Below, piece after piece: positions 36,235 to 45,619 of a stretch of DNA of 64,000 nt. The stretch covers positions 1 to 64,000 of the forward strand of contig JAHEYU010000003.1 of NCBI GenBank assembly GCA_023251435.1. The letters are read 5' to 3'. Both the position numbers and the translations under genes were made by a program. Origin of the DNA: Bacteroidota bacterium. GTDB lineage: Bacteria; Bacteroidota; Bacteroidia; Bacteroidales; Prolixibacteraceae. Every line of letters starts with the position of its first letter. The first letter of the stretch is position 1. A model generated the notes under the pieces. It saw nothing but the letters and a program-made list of their open reading frames with translations, was not told the DNA's origin and did not search any database.

Positions 36235-37269
36235 ATGTCATCATCAAAAAAAATACGCTTTGCAGTTGTCGGACAAGGACATATTGGTAAGCGCCATGCA
36301 GAAATGATTCTTCAAAATTCACAGTCGGAATTGGCTGCAGTCTGCGACATACGTTCTGCAGAGGATTGTAAAACTTCATATCAGGGAGTTCCATTCTATG
36401 CTTCGATCGATGAGTTGCTTGAGAAAGAAACGAATCTGGATGTTATTAATATATGCACGCCCAACGGATTGCATGCTGAAATGGCATTGAAATCGCTTGA
36501 AAAAGGCTTGCATGTGGTGGTCGAAAAACCGATGGCATTAACCAGAGCCGATGCCGAACGTGTAGTTTATAAATCGCTCGAAAGGCACCGAAATGTTTTT
36601 TGTGTGATGCAAAACCGATATTCGCCACCATCAGTTTGGCTGAAGGAAGTGATTGATCAAAAACTACTTGGGCGCTTGTTTCAGGTGCAAATTAACTGTT
36701 ACTGGAACCGCGATGAACGCTATTATACACGCAAAAACTGGCATGGCGACGCACAACTCGATGGTGGAACTTTGTTTACGCAGTTCTCACATTTTATCGA
36801 TATTATGTATTGGTTGTTTGGCGATATAAAAAACATTAGTGGTCAGTTTCAGGATTTTAACCATAAGACTTTGACCGATTTTGAGGATACAGGAGTTGTT
36901 AATTTTCAGTTTGTGAACGGAGGAATTGGTACAATGAATTATTCTACAGCTATTTATCATGAGAACCTGGAGAGTAGCCTAACAATTATTGGTGAAAAGG
37001 GAACCATTAAAGTGGCCGGGCAATATATGAATGAAGTGGTGTACTGCAATATAAAAGATTATGAGATGCCCGAATTGGAGGCCAGTGCTCCGCCCAACGA
37101 TTATGGGCTTTATAAAGGATCTGCTCAAAATCATCATTTCGTGATACAAAATGTAGTCGATACACTGAACGGAAACTCACCTATCAGTACGAATGCCCTT
37201 GAAGGGATGAAAGTGGTTGACATCATTGAGCGTATTTATGGTGTAAGAGATAAGGTATGGAAAAAATAA
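36235..37269 (+). CDS. wbpB: UDP-N-acetylglucosamine-uronate 3-dehydrogenase, WbpB/WlbA-like (Gfo/Idh family)
   Basis: 344 residues from the ATG at 36235; a start at 36211 adds eight residues derived from leader sequence. Rossmann motif FAVVGQGHIGKRHAEMI, ICTPNGLHAEMA, EKPMAL and the catalytic region DGGTLFTQFSHFIDIMYWLF. It oxidises C3 of UDP-GlcNAcA, the step before WbpE. A separate UDP-GlcNAc 6-dehydrogenase is not in the window. The end overlaps the UpxY gene by 13 bases. Confidence 0.9.
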   Translation: MSSSKKIRFAVVGQGHIGKRHAEMILQNSQSELAAVCDIRSAEDCKTSYQGVPFYASIDELLEKETNLDVINICTPNGLHAEMALKSLEKGLHVVVEKPMALTRADAERVVYKSLERHRNVFCVMQNRYSPPSVWLKEVIDQKLLGRLFQVQINCYWNRDERYYTRKNWHGDAQLDGGTLFTQFSHFIDIMYWLFGDIKNISGQFQDFNHKTLTDFEDTGVVNFQFVNGGIGTMNYSTAIYHENLESSLTIIGEKGTIKVAGQYMNEVVYCNIKDYEMPELEASAPPNDYGLYKGSAQNHHFVIQNVVDTLNGNSPISTNALEGMKVVDIIERIYGVRDKVWKK

Positions 37270-37781
37270 TTCAGGTACACCCATATTTATGGCATGCTGT
37301 TTACGTAAAATCGCGGTCCGAAAAGAAAGCTCAATTCGAACTTCAGGCCAAAGAAATTGAGACATTTCTTCCACTTCAACGCAAATTAAGACAATGGAGC
37401 GACCGCAAAAAATGGGTTGAAACGCCCTTGATTTCAGGTTATTTATTCGTGAAGGCCAGCCGTAAAGAATACGATTTGGTTCTGCAATCGAATTATGTGG
37501 TTAGTTATGTCAGGTTCGAAGGAAAAGCTGCTATTGTTCCTGATTATCAAATCGATTACCTTAAATTGATGTTGAAACAGGACAATTCGGACATCGAAAT
37601 TACAAGGGAAAAACTGAAGCCCGGTCAAATGATAGAAGTGGTCGCCGGACCTTTCATCGGACTTAAGGGGAAACTTCAGAAAATGAAAGGGAAAAGCAAA
37701 GTCGCCATTGAACTTATACAGTTGGGATGTTCGGCTTTGGTCGAAATTCAGTATGAAGATATAATAAGTATAAAAGCCTAA
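37257..37781 (+). CDS. UpxY-type NusG-like transcription antiterminator
   Basis: 174 residues with the NusG N-terminal domain (LWHAVYVKSRSEKKAQFELQ, then PLISGYLFVKA) and a KOW region (VVAGPFIGLKGKLQKMKGKSK). Bacteroidetes UpxY proteins are encoded at polysaccharide operons and let polymerase read through the leader terminators of their own operon. Here the gene is downstream of the sugar-nucleotide genes and just upstream of the sulfate cluster, an unusual place for an operon-first regulator. Confidence 0.88.
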   Translation: MEKIIQVHPYLWHAVYVKSRSEKKAQFELQAKEIETFLPLQRKLRQWSDRKKWVETPLISGYLFVKASRKEYDLVLQSNYVVSYVRFEGKAAIVPDYQIDYLKLMLKQDNSDIEITREKLKPGQMIEVVAGPFIGLKGKLQKMKGKSKVAIELIQLGCSALVEIQYEDIISIKA

Positions 37782-37802
37782 AACCGTCTAAGTATTCTTC
37801 CT

Positions 37803-37810
37803 TACTTTTG
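37803..37810 (+). promoter_or_regulatory. Possible -7 element (TACTTTTG) for cysQ
   Basis: An exact TAnnTTTG match 43 bases before cysQ, lacking a clear -33 box. Confidence 0.4.
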
Positions 37811-37852
37811 AAGTTGGCTGTTTTTAACTAAACATCCTGCTGAAAAAGAAAT

Positions 37853-38647
37853 ATGGGAACAAACCAACTTATTGATAAAGCTATAAATGCCGCCTTGCTG
37901 GCCGGAGGAAAAATCATGGAAGTTTACGCCTCCAATGATTTTGAAATCGTCGAAAAGGATGATTTCAGTCCATTAACCAAAGCCGACCGCGAAGCCCACC
38001 TGCAGATAGTTAATATTCTTGAACCCACTTTAATTCCTGTTTTAAGCGAAGAGGGTATTCACCTTGATTTTGCTGAAAGATCTTGCTGGGAAACATTCTG
38101 GTTGGTCGATCCGTTGGATGGAACCATAGAATTTGTCAGCAGAAATGGCGAATTTACAGTCAATATAGCTTTGATTTGCGGGAACCAACCAATTGCAGGA
38201 GTAATTTATATTCCGGTTTCAGGAGAGTTGTATGTTGGAATTGTTGGCGAAGGAGCATGGAGAATATTAAATCCTGAATTGACTATCACTTTTAGGCAGA
38301 TTACTGAAAACGGAACAAAACTCCCAATTGCAAATACATCTGCCGGATATATCGTTGCAGCAAGCCGCAGTCATCTCAATGCTGAAACACTAGCATTTAT
38401 TGAAAATCTGAAAAGAGATCATCCTGAACTTGAAATTATCAGGAAAGGAAGTTCAATGAAATTGTGCCAGCTTGCTGAAGGAGTGGTGGATATTTATCCC
38501 CGTTTCGGGCCATGTATGGAATGGGATACTGCCGCCGGACATGCCATTTTAAAAGCTGTTGGCAAGAATATTTTTCTTCCTGACTTAAAAACAGAATTGA
38601 CCTACAATAAAGAAAACTTACAAAATCCACACTTTATAGCAATATGA
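37853..38647 (+). CDS. cysQ: 3'(2'),5'-bisphosphate nucleotidase CysQ
   Basis: 264 residues, inositol-monophosphatase fold. Metal-binding motifs: LSEEG (about 63), WLVDPLDGTIEFVSRNGEF (about 83-101) and EWDTAAGHAIL (about 223). It hydrolyses 3'-phosphoadenosine 5'-phosphate, the by-product of PAPS-using sulfotransferases or PAPS reductase. It overlaps the permease gene by four bases and leads the sulfate cluster. Confidence 0.93.
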   Translation: MGTNQLIDKAINAALLAGGKIMEVYASNDFEIVEKDDFSPLTKADREAHLQIVNILEPTLIPVLSEEGIHLDFAERSCWETFWLVDPLDGTIEFVSRNGEFTVNIALICGNQPIAGVIYIPVSGELYVGIVGEGAWRILNPELTITFRQITENGTKLPIANTSAGYIVAASRSHLNAETLAFIENLKRDHPELEIIRKGSSMKLCQLAEGVVDIYPRFGPCMEWDTAAGHAILKAVGKNIFLPDLKTELTYNKENLQNPHFIAI

Positions 38648-40449
38648 CAGCACAAGGTTTTTTTGTACTTGCCATTATCGTTCTGATGATCGCCGCGTTG
38701 GCCAAAGAGGTAATGCGCCCCGGACTGATATTATTTTCAGCACTGATTATTTTGTTGATTTTCGGGAGCGTTAATGCCAATGAAGTTCTGGCAGGTTTTT
38801 CGAACAAGGGGATGATTACAGTTGGGATACTATTTGTGGTGAGCGAAGGCATTACCCAATCGGGCGCCCTATCGAAACTTGCCAATGCTTTTCTACCAAG
38901 GCGCAGGGGAAATACCAGATCGTTGTTTTTTCGTATCATGTTCCCAATTTCGTTCCTTTCGGCCTTTTTAAATAATACTCCCATTGTTATCATCTTCGCT
39001 CCAATTATAAAAAAGTGGGCCGAAAACCTTAATCTCTCGGCACAAAAATTTCTCATTCCTCTATCGTACGCTACAATTCTGGGAGGGGTTTGCACGTTGA
39101 TCGGAACATCTACCAATCTGGTTGTACATGGGTTGATGCTCGATAATGGTATGGCGGGTTTTTCGATGTTCGAACTTGGAATGGTGGGTGTTCCACTGGC
39201 ATTTGCCGGCTATTTATACATGAGTTATATTGGCGTACACTTGCTTCCCGGTAATAAAAATTTTATCCGCAGGCCGCTTTCCGACCAAAAAGACTATTAC
39301 TACGAACTTATTGTACCGTCTGACAGCGTGCTCGTTGGCCAGGTTTTAAAGAACGGTCGTACCAAAGACTTGAAAGGTTTCGATATCATTCAGGTTGAAA
39401 GGAACAATACCAAACTCGAAGGGAAAACTCCCGGATTGACTATCGAAGCCAATGACAATTTGCTTGTTGCAGGAAGATCAAACGGACTGGAAATTATCAA
39501 GGATTTAACATGTGTAGGAATTAAAGGCATGGATTTATTGAAAGGCCAGGTAAACATGAGCGAACTGAAACAATACGAAGCTGTACTTGCTCCTCGTTTC
39601 CCCGGAATCGGAAAAACCATTCAGGAATTTAACTTTTTTGATCATTACCAGGCGCTAATTGTGGCGGTTCATCGTAACGGCGAACGTATTACCTCGAACC
39701 TGCGCAGCCTGAAACTAAGCGAGGGCGATAATCTGGTATTGCTAACAACCGACAGGTTTATCAAAAACTGGGGAGATTCAAAAATATTTTATCTCACAAC
39801 CTATATTCGCGATCACGAAGAGAACACAGCCAAATCAAAAAAATGGCTGGCACTTTCTATATTGCTGATGATGATTGCAGGGGCAACAGCTACCGATTAT
39901 CTTCCAAAATTCGAACATGTTCAGGCCGACATGTTTCTTTTCTCGGCCATTGCTGCCATGCTTATGATTTGGTTGAAAATAGTGCCACACCAGAAATACA
40001 CCAAAGCCATTAGTTGGGATATCCTGATTACAATTGCTTGTTCGTTTGGTATCAGCAAAGCAATGCAAAATTCCGGACTGGCTGACGGAATCGCGCAAAC
40101 AGCCATAAATTTTGCCAGAAACTGGGGGCCGGTTGGTGTCTTGGCCTGCATATATTTAATTACTACCATTTTTACTGAAGTAATTACCAACAATGCAGCT
40201 GCTGCAATTTCATTTCCTATTGCACTGGCTGCAGCTAACCAAATGGGTGTTGACCCGAAACCATTTTTTGTAGCAATTTGTATTGCAGCATCTGCAAGTT
40301 TTGCCACGCCAATTGGTTATCAAACCAACCTCATTGTTCAGGGTATTGGAAATTACAAATTTATGGATTTCGTGAAAGTGGGGGTACCAATGAATATTGT
40401 GATGTTTATTATTTCCCTTTTATTGATCCCCTTATTCTGGAGTTTCTAA
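38644..40449 (+). CDS. SLC13/DASS-family permease with two RCK-C (TrkA-C) domains, probably sulfate
   Basis: 601 residues. Membrane halves (1-190 and 400-601) contain the paired family motifs FLNNTPIVIIFAP, GTSTNLVVHG, ITNNAAAAISFPIA and ATPIGYQTNLIVQG. The middle has two TrkA-C-like domains (about 215-375). In bacteria this architecture belongs to sodium:sulfate importers, and the cysQ-cysDN context supports sulfate. It overlaps cysQ by four bases. Confidence 0.9.
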   Translation: MTAQGFFVLAIIVLMIAALAKEVMRPGLILFSALIILLIFGSVNANEVLAGFSNKGMITVGILFVVSEGITQSGALSKLANAFLPRRRGNTRSLFFRIMFPISFLSAFLNNTPIVIIFAPIIKKWAENLNLSAQKFLIPLSYATILGGVCTLIGTSTNLVVHGLMLDNGMAGFSMFELGMVGVPLAFAGYLYMSYIGVHLLPGNKNFIRRPLSDQKDYYYELIVPSDSVLVGQVLKNGRTKDLKGFDIIQVERNNTKLEGKTPGLTIEANDNLLVAGRSNGLEIIKDLTCVGIKGMDLLKGQVNMSELKQYEAVLAPRFPGIGKTIQEFNFFDHYQALIVAVHRNGERITSNLRSLKLSEGDNLVLLTTDRFIKNWGDSKIFYLTTYIRDHEENTAKSKKWLALSILLMMIAGATATDYLPKFEHVQADMFLFSAIAAMLMIWLKIVPHQKYTKAISWDILITIACSFGISKAMQNSGLADGIAQTAINFARNWGPVGVLACIYLITTIFTEVITNNAAAAISFPIALAAANQMGVDPKPFFVAICIAASASFATPIGYQTNLIVQGIGNYKFMDFVKVGVPMNIVMFIISLLLIPLFWSF

Positions 40450-40545
40450 TTCATTTATTAGTTAAGAATAACCTCATTCAGTATAAATACTAATAAATAA
40501 AGAGTATAAAGTATTAATTTAGCCCACGAAAAATTTGAAAAAAAT

Positions 40546-41454
40546 ATGACAGAATACAGTCTTTCGCACCTCAAAGAACTGGAAGCAGAAGCGATCCACA
40601 TCATTCGCGAAGTGGCAGCCGAATTCGAAAATCCGGTAATGCTTTATTCCATCGGAAAAGATTCATCAGTAATGGTTCGTTTGGCCGAAAAAGCCTTTTA
40701 TCCCGGCAAAGTACCATTTCCCCTGATGCACATCGATTCGAAATGGAAATTCAAGGAAATGGTTGAGTTCCGCGATAATTATGCCCGCGAAAATGGATGG
40801 AATTTGATAGTTCATTCAAACATGGCAGCCTTCGAAGCTGGTGTTGGCCCGTTTACCCACGGAAGCAAAGTGCATACCGATGTGATGAAAACACAGGCTT
40901 TGCTCGAAGGACTCAACAAATACAAGTTTGACGCCGCTTTTGGAGGCGCCCGACGCGACGAAGAGAAATCACGCGCTAAGGAACGTATCTTTTCGTTCCG
41001 CGATAAGTTTCATCAGTGGGATCCCAAGAATCAGCGACCTGAACTTTGGGATATTTACAATGCCCGTGTTCACAAAGGCGAATCGATTCGTGTATTCCCG
41101 ATTTCGAACTGGACAGAACTCGACATCTGGCAATACATCCGTCTGGAAAAAATACCGATTGTTCCGCTTTATTTTGCCAAAGAACGTCCATGCGTAAATG
41201 TTGATGGCAACCTGATTATGGTTGACGACGAGCGTATGCCGAAAGATATAGCCGAAAAAGCTGAAATGAAAATGGTTCGTTTCCGCACACTGGGTTGTTA
41301 TCCGCTGACCGGGGCTGTGGAATCGGAAGCCGATACGATCGAGAAGATTGTAGAGGAAATGATGACTGTTACGGTTTCGGAACGCACCACCCGTGTCATC
41401 GATTTCGATCAGGACGGCTCGATGGAACAGAAAAAGAGGGAAGGGTACTTTTAA
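40546..41454 (+). CDS. cysD: Sulfate adenylyltransferase subunit 2
   Basis: 302 residues, PP-loop ATPase fold: [38 protein letters not shown] and [15 protein letters not shown]. With CysN it makes adenosine 5'-phosphosulfate. The 97-base leader has a doubled AGTATAAA motif (near 40480 and 40503). The partner cysN starts 510 bases downstream, separated by an S23 cassette. Confidence 0.97.
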   Translation: MTEYSLSHLKELEAEAIHIIREVAAEFENPVMLYSIGKDSSVMVRLAEKAFYPGKVPFPLMHIDSKWKFKEMVEFRDNYARENGWNLIVHSNMAAFEAGVGPFTHGSKVHTDVMKTQALLEGLNKYKFDAAFGGARRDEEKSRAKERIFSFRDKFHQWDPKNQRPELWDIYNARVHKGESIRVFPISNWTELDIWQYIRLEKIPIVPLYFAKERPCVNVDGNLIMVDDERMPKDIAEKAEMKMVRFRTLGCYPLTGAVESEADTIEKIVEEMMTVTVSERTTRVIDFDQDGSMEQKKREGYF

Positions 41455-41473
41455 ATGTTGTCAGGGTTAGAAA

Positions 41474-41920
41474 TGTTGTAATTGTTGTCTTTGTTATCAT
41501 TAGTTTTCATTGTTAAAACACAATCCTTTTAAAACTGTGCGAAATGAAAAGTTATAAAGACCTTGAAATATATATGCAGGCATTTGATTTAGCCGTTCGA
41601 ATATATTTCATGACGATTAAACTTCCCAATCCCGACAAATTTGAAACAGGTAGTCAAATTAGAAGATCCAGCCAATCGATAAAGGATAACATTGTTGAAG
41701 GCTATGGTAGAAGAAGATACAAAGCTGATTTTATTAAGTTTTTGGTTTATAGTCACGCTTCACTGTTGGAATCAACATCACAAGCTGAATTTATAAATGC
41801 GATTCACCCTGAAACCGGTTGGAAAGAAATTGTAGAGGAATTAAACAAACTTGGAGTTAAACTTTCGAATTTCATAATATACGTCGAAACCAACTGGAAA
41901 ACCTGACAACAATTACAACA
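41474..41920. repeat. 16-bp inverted repeat flanking the four-helix-bundle gene
   Basis: TGTTGTAATTGTTGTC at 41474-41489 has its exact complement at 41905-41920, the latter covering the stop codon. The outer flanks are simple TTGTTG-type and ACAACA-type sequences. This resembles the hairpin ends of 23S rRNA intervening sequences that carry the same protein family. Confidence 0.75.
41544..41906 (+). CDS. Four-helix-bundle (S23/IVS-encoded) protein
   Basis: 120 residues with the S23 family pattern: YKDLEIYMQAFDLAVRIY, LPNPDKFETGSQIRRSSQSI, NIVEGYGRRRYKADFIKFL and YSHASLLES. The family was first found inside 23S rRNA intervening sequences; it forms small helical-bundle oligomers with no known enzyme activity and may bind nucleic acid. 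Here it is free-standing between cysD and cysN, flanked by inverted repeats. Confidence 0.92.
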   Translation: MKSYKDLEIYMQAFDLAVRIYFMTIKLPNPDKFETGSQIRRSSQSIKDNIVEGYGRRRYKADFIKFLVYSHASLLESTSQAEFINAIHPETGWKEIVEELNKLGVKLSNFIIYVETNWKT

Positions 41921-41963
41921 ACGACAACGATTACAACCAATACAACAACGACAACACGATATC

Positions 41964-43946
41964 ATGACAGAAAAAAATCAAAATACCTCAACTGATAATT
42001 CTCCGTTCGGAGAGGCTCGGGGAACGCTCGACATCAATACTTACCTCGATCAGGATGAAAAGAAAGACTTGCTTCGCCTATTGACAGCCGGTTCGGTGGA
42101 CGATGGAAAATCGACCCTGATTGGCCGTTTGCTGTTCGACAGTAAGAAGATCTACGAAGATCAGCTTTCTGCATTGGAACGCGACAGCAAACGTGTGGGC
42201 CATGCCGGTGAGGAAATCGATTACGCGCTACTGCTCGACGGTTTGAAAGCCGAACGTGAGCAAGGAATCACCATCGACGTAGCTTACCGCTATTTCTCAA
42301 CCAACAAGCGAAAGTTCATTATTGCCGACACGCCGGGACACACGCAATACACCCGGAACATGGTTACTGGTGCATCAACCGCCAATCTGGCCATTATCCT
42401 GATTGACGCCACCAAAGGGGTAATCACACAAACGCGTCGCCATACCTTCCTGGTTTCATTATTGGGAATAAAGCATGTGGTTTTAGCCGTCAACAAAATG
42501 GATTTGGTGAATTACGACCAGAAAGTGTTCGATGAAATTGTGGCCGAATACAAATCGTTCATCACCCAATTGGATGTTCCGGATGTGAACTTCATTCCGA
42601 TTGCAGCATTGAAAGGTGAAAATGTGGTAGAACCAACCACCCTGATGCCCTGGTACCACGGCCCGAGTATGCTGGAATTCCTCGAATCAGTGCACATCAG
42701 CAGCGACCGCAATTTCGGAGACATGCGTTTTCCGGTTCAGTACGTGCTTCGTCCCGACCTCGATTTCCGCGGGTTCTCGGCTCGTGTAGCTTCAGGAATT
42801 ATCCGGAAAGGCGAAGAAATTATGGTATTGCCATCGCGTAAAACTTCGAAGATAAAAGAGATTATTACTTATGACGGAAACCTTGACGAGGCTTTTCCGC
42901 CGCAATCGGTAACCATTACGCTGGAAGACGAAATTGATATTTCTCGCGGCGATATGATTGTTTATCCGGATAATCTGCCGCGTGTTGAGCGCCACTTCGA
43001 ATCGATGTTGGTTTGGATGGACGAAAAGCCGATGGATCCGAATGTGCAGCTTTTCATCAAACATGCCAACAATACCACCCGTGTCAAATTCGATCAGATT
43101 AAATATAAAGTAGATGTCAACACGCTGCAAAAATCTTCGATCGATCATTTCGAGCTGAACGAAATTGGGCGTGTGGTGATGACCACCAACAAAGCCATTT
43201 TCTTCGATCCGTATAAGAAAAACCGCAGCACCGGTTCGTTTATCCTGATCGACCCGATATCGCACAATACGGTGGCTGTGGGGATGATCATCGATAAGCT
43301 GAATGCCGAAGACCTTCCGTCGAAAATTGTGGACGAAAAAACACTGGAAGCCAACAAAAGCCGCATCCACCGGGGCGAATGCCTGGTTTCGGATGCACAG
43401 CGCGAAAAACGGTACAACCAGAAAGGCACGACGCTTTGGATTACCGGACTGCACGGTTCAGGCAAAAATGAACTGGCCTTTACGCTCGAAAAAGAGATGT
43501 TCGATGCCGGTGCAACCGTAGTTTTACTCGACGGAAGTTCGATCCGTTCAGGATTATCGAACGAGCTGGACTTTTCGCCTGCCGACCGCGCCGAACATTT
43601 GCGCCGCGTGGCCCACATTAGCAAACTGTTGAACGACCAGGGAATCATTACCATTTGCTCGTTTATTTCTCCTGATGAAAACATCCGCAAACAGGTAGTT
43701 CAGATTATCGGCGAGGATCGGTTTAAGATGATTCACATGGACGCAACGATGGAATTCTGCAAAAAGAATAAACCTGAATTGTACGAAAAGTTCGAAGAGG
43801 GATTAATCGCCAACCTTCCCGGAGCCGACCTGCAATTTACTACTCCGGAAAATCCGACTTTGGTTTTGAAACCCGAAAACCGGGCCACAAATACCAAGAC
43901 CATTCTGGAATATCTGGCCGACCATAAGATTTTCCCGATAATTTAG
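41964..43946 (+). CDS. cysNC: Sulfate adenylyltransferase subunit 1 fused to a diverged APS kinase domain
   Basis: 660 residues. CysN part: GTPase with [13 protein letters not shown] (about 41), [12 protein letters not shown] (about 119) and NKMD (about 178), followed by two beta-barrel domains. The C-terminal 170 residues have the APS kinase layout, but the P-loop reads GLHGSGKN in place of GxxGxGKS/T, and the usual LDGDNVR motif reads LDGSSIR. The [12 protein letters not shown] and TPENPTLVL motifs are retained. The GTPase side should be active; kinase activity is uncertain. Followed by a terminator. Confidence 0.92.
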   Translation: MTEKNQNTSTDNSPFGEARGTLDINTYLDQDEKKDLLRLLTAGSVDDGKSTLIGRLLFDSKKIYEDQLSALERDSKRVGHAGEEIDYALLLDGLKAEREQGITIDVAYRYFSTNKRKFIIADTPGHTQYTRNMVTGASTANLAIILIDATKGVITQTRRHTFLVSLLGIKHVVLAVNKMDLVNYDQKVFDEIVAEYKSFITQLDVPDVNFIPIAALKGENVVEPTTLMPWYHGPSMLEFLESVHISSDRNFGDMRFPVQYVLRPDLDFRGFSARVASGIIRKGEEIMVLPSRKTSKIKEIITYDGNLDEAFPPQSVTITLEDEIDISRGDMIVYPDNLPRVERHFESMLVWMDEKPMDPNVQLFIKHANNTTRVKFDQIKYKVDVNTLQKSSIDHFELNEIGRVVMTTNKAIFFDPYKKNRSTGSFILIDPISHNTVAVGMIIDKLNAEDLPSKIVDEKTLEANKSRIHRGECLVSDAQREKRYNQKGTTLWITGLHGSGKNELAFTLEKEMFDAGATVVLLDGSSIRSGLSNELDFSPADRAEHLRRVAHISKLLNDQGIITICSFISPDENIRKQVVQIIGEDRFKMIHMDATMEFCKKNKPELYEKFEEGLIANLPGADLQFTTPENPTLVLKPENRATNTKTILEYLADHKIFPII

Positions 43947-43974
43947 TGAAGAATTTTAGATATTAGATGATAAG

Positions 43975-44006
43975 CAAAAGACTCAGCGATGGGTCTTTTG
44001 TTGTTT
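43975..44006 (+). terminator. Terminator after cysNC
   Basis: CAAAAGAC and GTCTTTTG pair around a 10-base loop, then TTGTTTT. Confidence 0.75.
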
Positions 44007-44116
44007 TATACCAAATGTAATTCTGGTATAATGCCGATGAATAGAAATGTTAAGGCCAATCGAGTGAGCGAAGATTTAACTGTTATATTTCTTCAATCGG
44101 TATTAGCGATACCGGA

Positions 44117-44578
44117 TTAACCTTTGCCAATAATCTTCAAGGCTTCCTTCACATGCTTTTCAGGAGATAGCTGTGATTTATATTCCTTTATCAACTGGCC
44201 TTCAGGATCGAAAACGTAGGTAACACGGCCTGGAAGCAGACCAAATAAATCGGATGGTACTCCAAGTAATTTACGTAACTCGCCAGAGGTGTCAGATAAC
44301 AATGAAAAGGGAAGGTGATATTTGGCTTTGAATTTTGCATGGGTATTGGGCCGGTCGCTGCTTACACCATAAACTACTGCTCCGGCATCGACCATATCCT
44401 TAAACGAATCGCGAAAACTGCACGCTTCTTTTATGCAGCCGGGCGTATCGTCTTTGGGATAAAAATAGATGATCAGGTACTTTCCTTTTAATGATGAGAT
44501 ATCAATCGGTTGGTGGTTTTCGTCATTCAGGATAAAATGAGGCAAACGATCCCCAATTTGAAGTTTATGTTCTGCCAT
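44117..44578 (-). CDS. bcp: Bcp/PrxQ-type peroxiredoxin
   Basis: 153 residues. Thioredoxin-fold peroxidase with the peroxidatic cysteine in FYPKDDTPGCIKEACSFRDS (about 38-57) and a resolving cysteine five residues later, typical of the atypical two-cysteine PrxQ group. It reduces hydrogen and organic peroxides using thioredoxin, which is encoded 28 bases upstream in the same orientation. Confidence 0.95.
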   Translation of the reverse strand: MAEHKLQIGDRLPHFILNDENHQPIDISSLKGKYLIIYFYPKDDTPGCIKEACSFRDSFKDMVDAGAVVYGVSSDRPNTHAKFKAKYHLPFSLLSDTSGELRKLLGVPSDLFGLLPGRVTYVFDPEGQLIKEYKSQLSPEKHVKEALKIIGKG

Positions 44579-44606
44579 TTTTTGATAAGTTCAGATAGAT
44601 GAGTGA

Positions 44607-44906
44607 TTACAAAATCTCTTTCAGCGCAATCGAAATATCATTTACATGCTGTACGCCAATTCCGCTCCATTGTATTTTGCCATCCTGAAACAACACAATG
44701 GCCGGAATGTTTTGAATTTTGCAAACAGAGGCTATATCGGGGTGATGGTCAACATTTACCTTTAAAATACGCACATGATCTTTAAACTGCTCCTTTACTT
44801 CGTCTAAAATCGGAGGCATCAAACGGCAAGGCACGCACCAGTCGGCATAAAAATCGACCAATACCGGTCTTGCAGATTTTACGATATGGTAGAATCGGCT
44901 ACTCAT
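44607..44906 (-). CDS. Thioredoxin
   Basis: 99 residues with the active site YADWCVPCRLMPP (WCVPC instead of the usual WCGPC), the buried Asp in VDFYAD and the cis-proline in NIPAIVLF. It is a general disulfide reductase and a likely partner of Bcp downstream. The change from GP to VP shifts redox potential in other thioredoxins. Overlaps the DUF6132 gene by eight bases. Confidence 0.93.
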   Translation of the reverse strand: MSSRFYHIVKSARPVLVDFYADWCVPCRLMPPILDEVKEQFKDHVRILKVNVDHHPDIASVCKIQNIPAIVLFQDGKIQWSGIGVQHVNDISIALKEIL

Positions 44907-45114
44907 TTTTCGGTGCTTGTTTCCAGATAATACTTCCGGCCAGATCGCCTACCAGATAGCCCATTGCCATTCCCCACATCGTCGAAAAATACCAGACTGA
45001 TTGTATGGGGCAAGTACCACTTGTACACCCAATTAGTTTCCAGTAAAGAAAGCCGCCAATTGCGCCTGTGATAGTGAAAATGGTTTTAAACCATAGAATT
45101 TTGTTCTTAGCCAT
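44899..45114 (-). CDS. DUF6132-like small membrane protein
   Basis: 71 residues from MAKNKILWFK; a start 24 bases upstream is possible. Two hydrophobic segments and a CTSGTCPI motif between them, as in DUF6132 proteins. The pair of cysteines may be redox-active or bind metal. The family is uncharacterised. It overlaps the thioredoxin gene, so a membrane thiol role is a fair guess. Confidence 0.75.
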   Translation of the reverse strand: MAKNKILWFKTIFTITGAIGGFLYWKLIGCTSGTCPIQSVWYFSTMWGMAMGYLVGDLAGSIIWKQAPKNE

Positions 45115-45138
45115 GTTTTTAATTTGGAGTATAAACAA

Positions 45139-45619
45139 TGGCTTGCCCGATTAGTTCTGGAAATTGAGATAGAAAAAAGAGATTCGCAATAGAAAATGTT
45201 TATTGCCTGATAAATAAGTTTCATTTTCTCATGCCCGTTTCATCTGATAAAACATTATTTTTGTTTCAGAAGCTAATAAATATCAGTATTAATTCAACTT
45301 TAACACTTGAAAGATCAACCTTTTTTACCCTGAATCCCTTAAAGGGAAAAGGATGATTTTTCAGCTTTCTCCCTATAGGGTCGGGGTGAAAAAGCTGAAA
45401 AATCATCCTCCGAATAGAATCTGTTAAAGTAGAATTACTGTTACTGAAAATTGAAACAAATTAGGGCACATCCATGATGAATTGCATGAAAAACATGGAA
45501 TGACTTTCTTTAATTGTGAATTTTTAAAAATGACTGAAGCGATGATCGCCGAAAGTCAGATATTTAGATTTTTACCCACAACGTATAGCCATTATAATAA
45601 ACAATAAACATCAGAATAG
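45139..45619. other. 481-bp intergenic region with a large hairpin, no gene
   Basis: It holds the 18-bp-arm inverted repeat at 45351-45408, preceded by CCCTTAAAGGG and containing CCCTATAGGG in its loop. The rest is AT-rich leader to hutI without a recognisable promoter or riboswitch. Confidence 0.5.
45351..45408. repeat. 18-bp-arm inverted repeat with GGG/CCC-rich loop
   Basis: GGATGATTTTTCAGCTTT and its exact complement flank a 22-base loop containing CTCCCTATAGGGTCGGGGTG. This loop pattern recurs between genes in Bacteroidetes and suggests a miniature repeat family. Confidence 0.75.
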
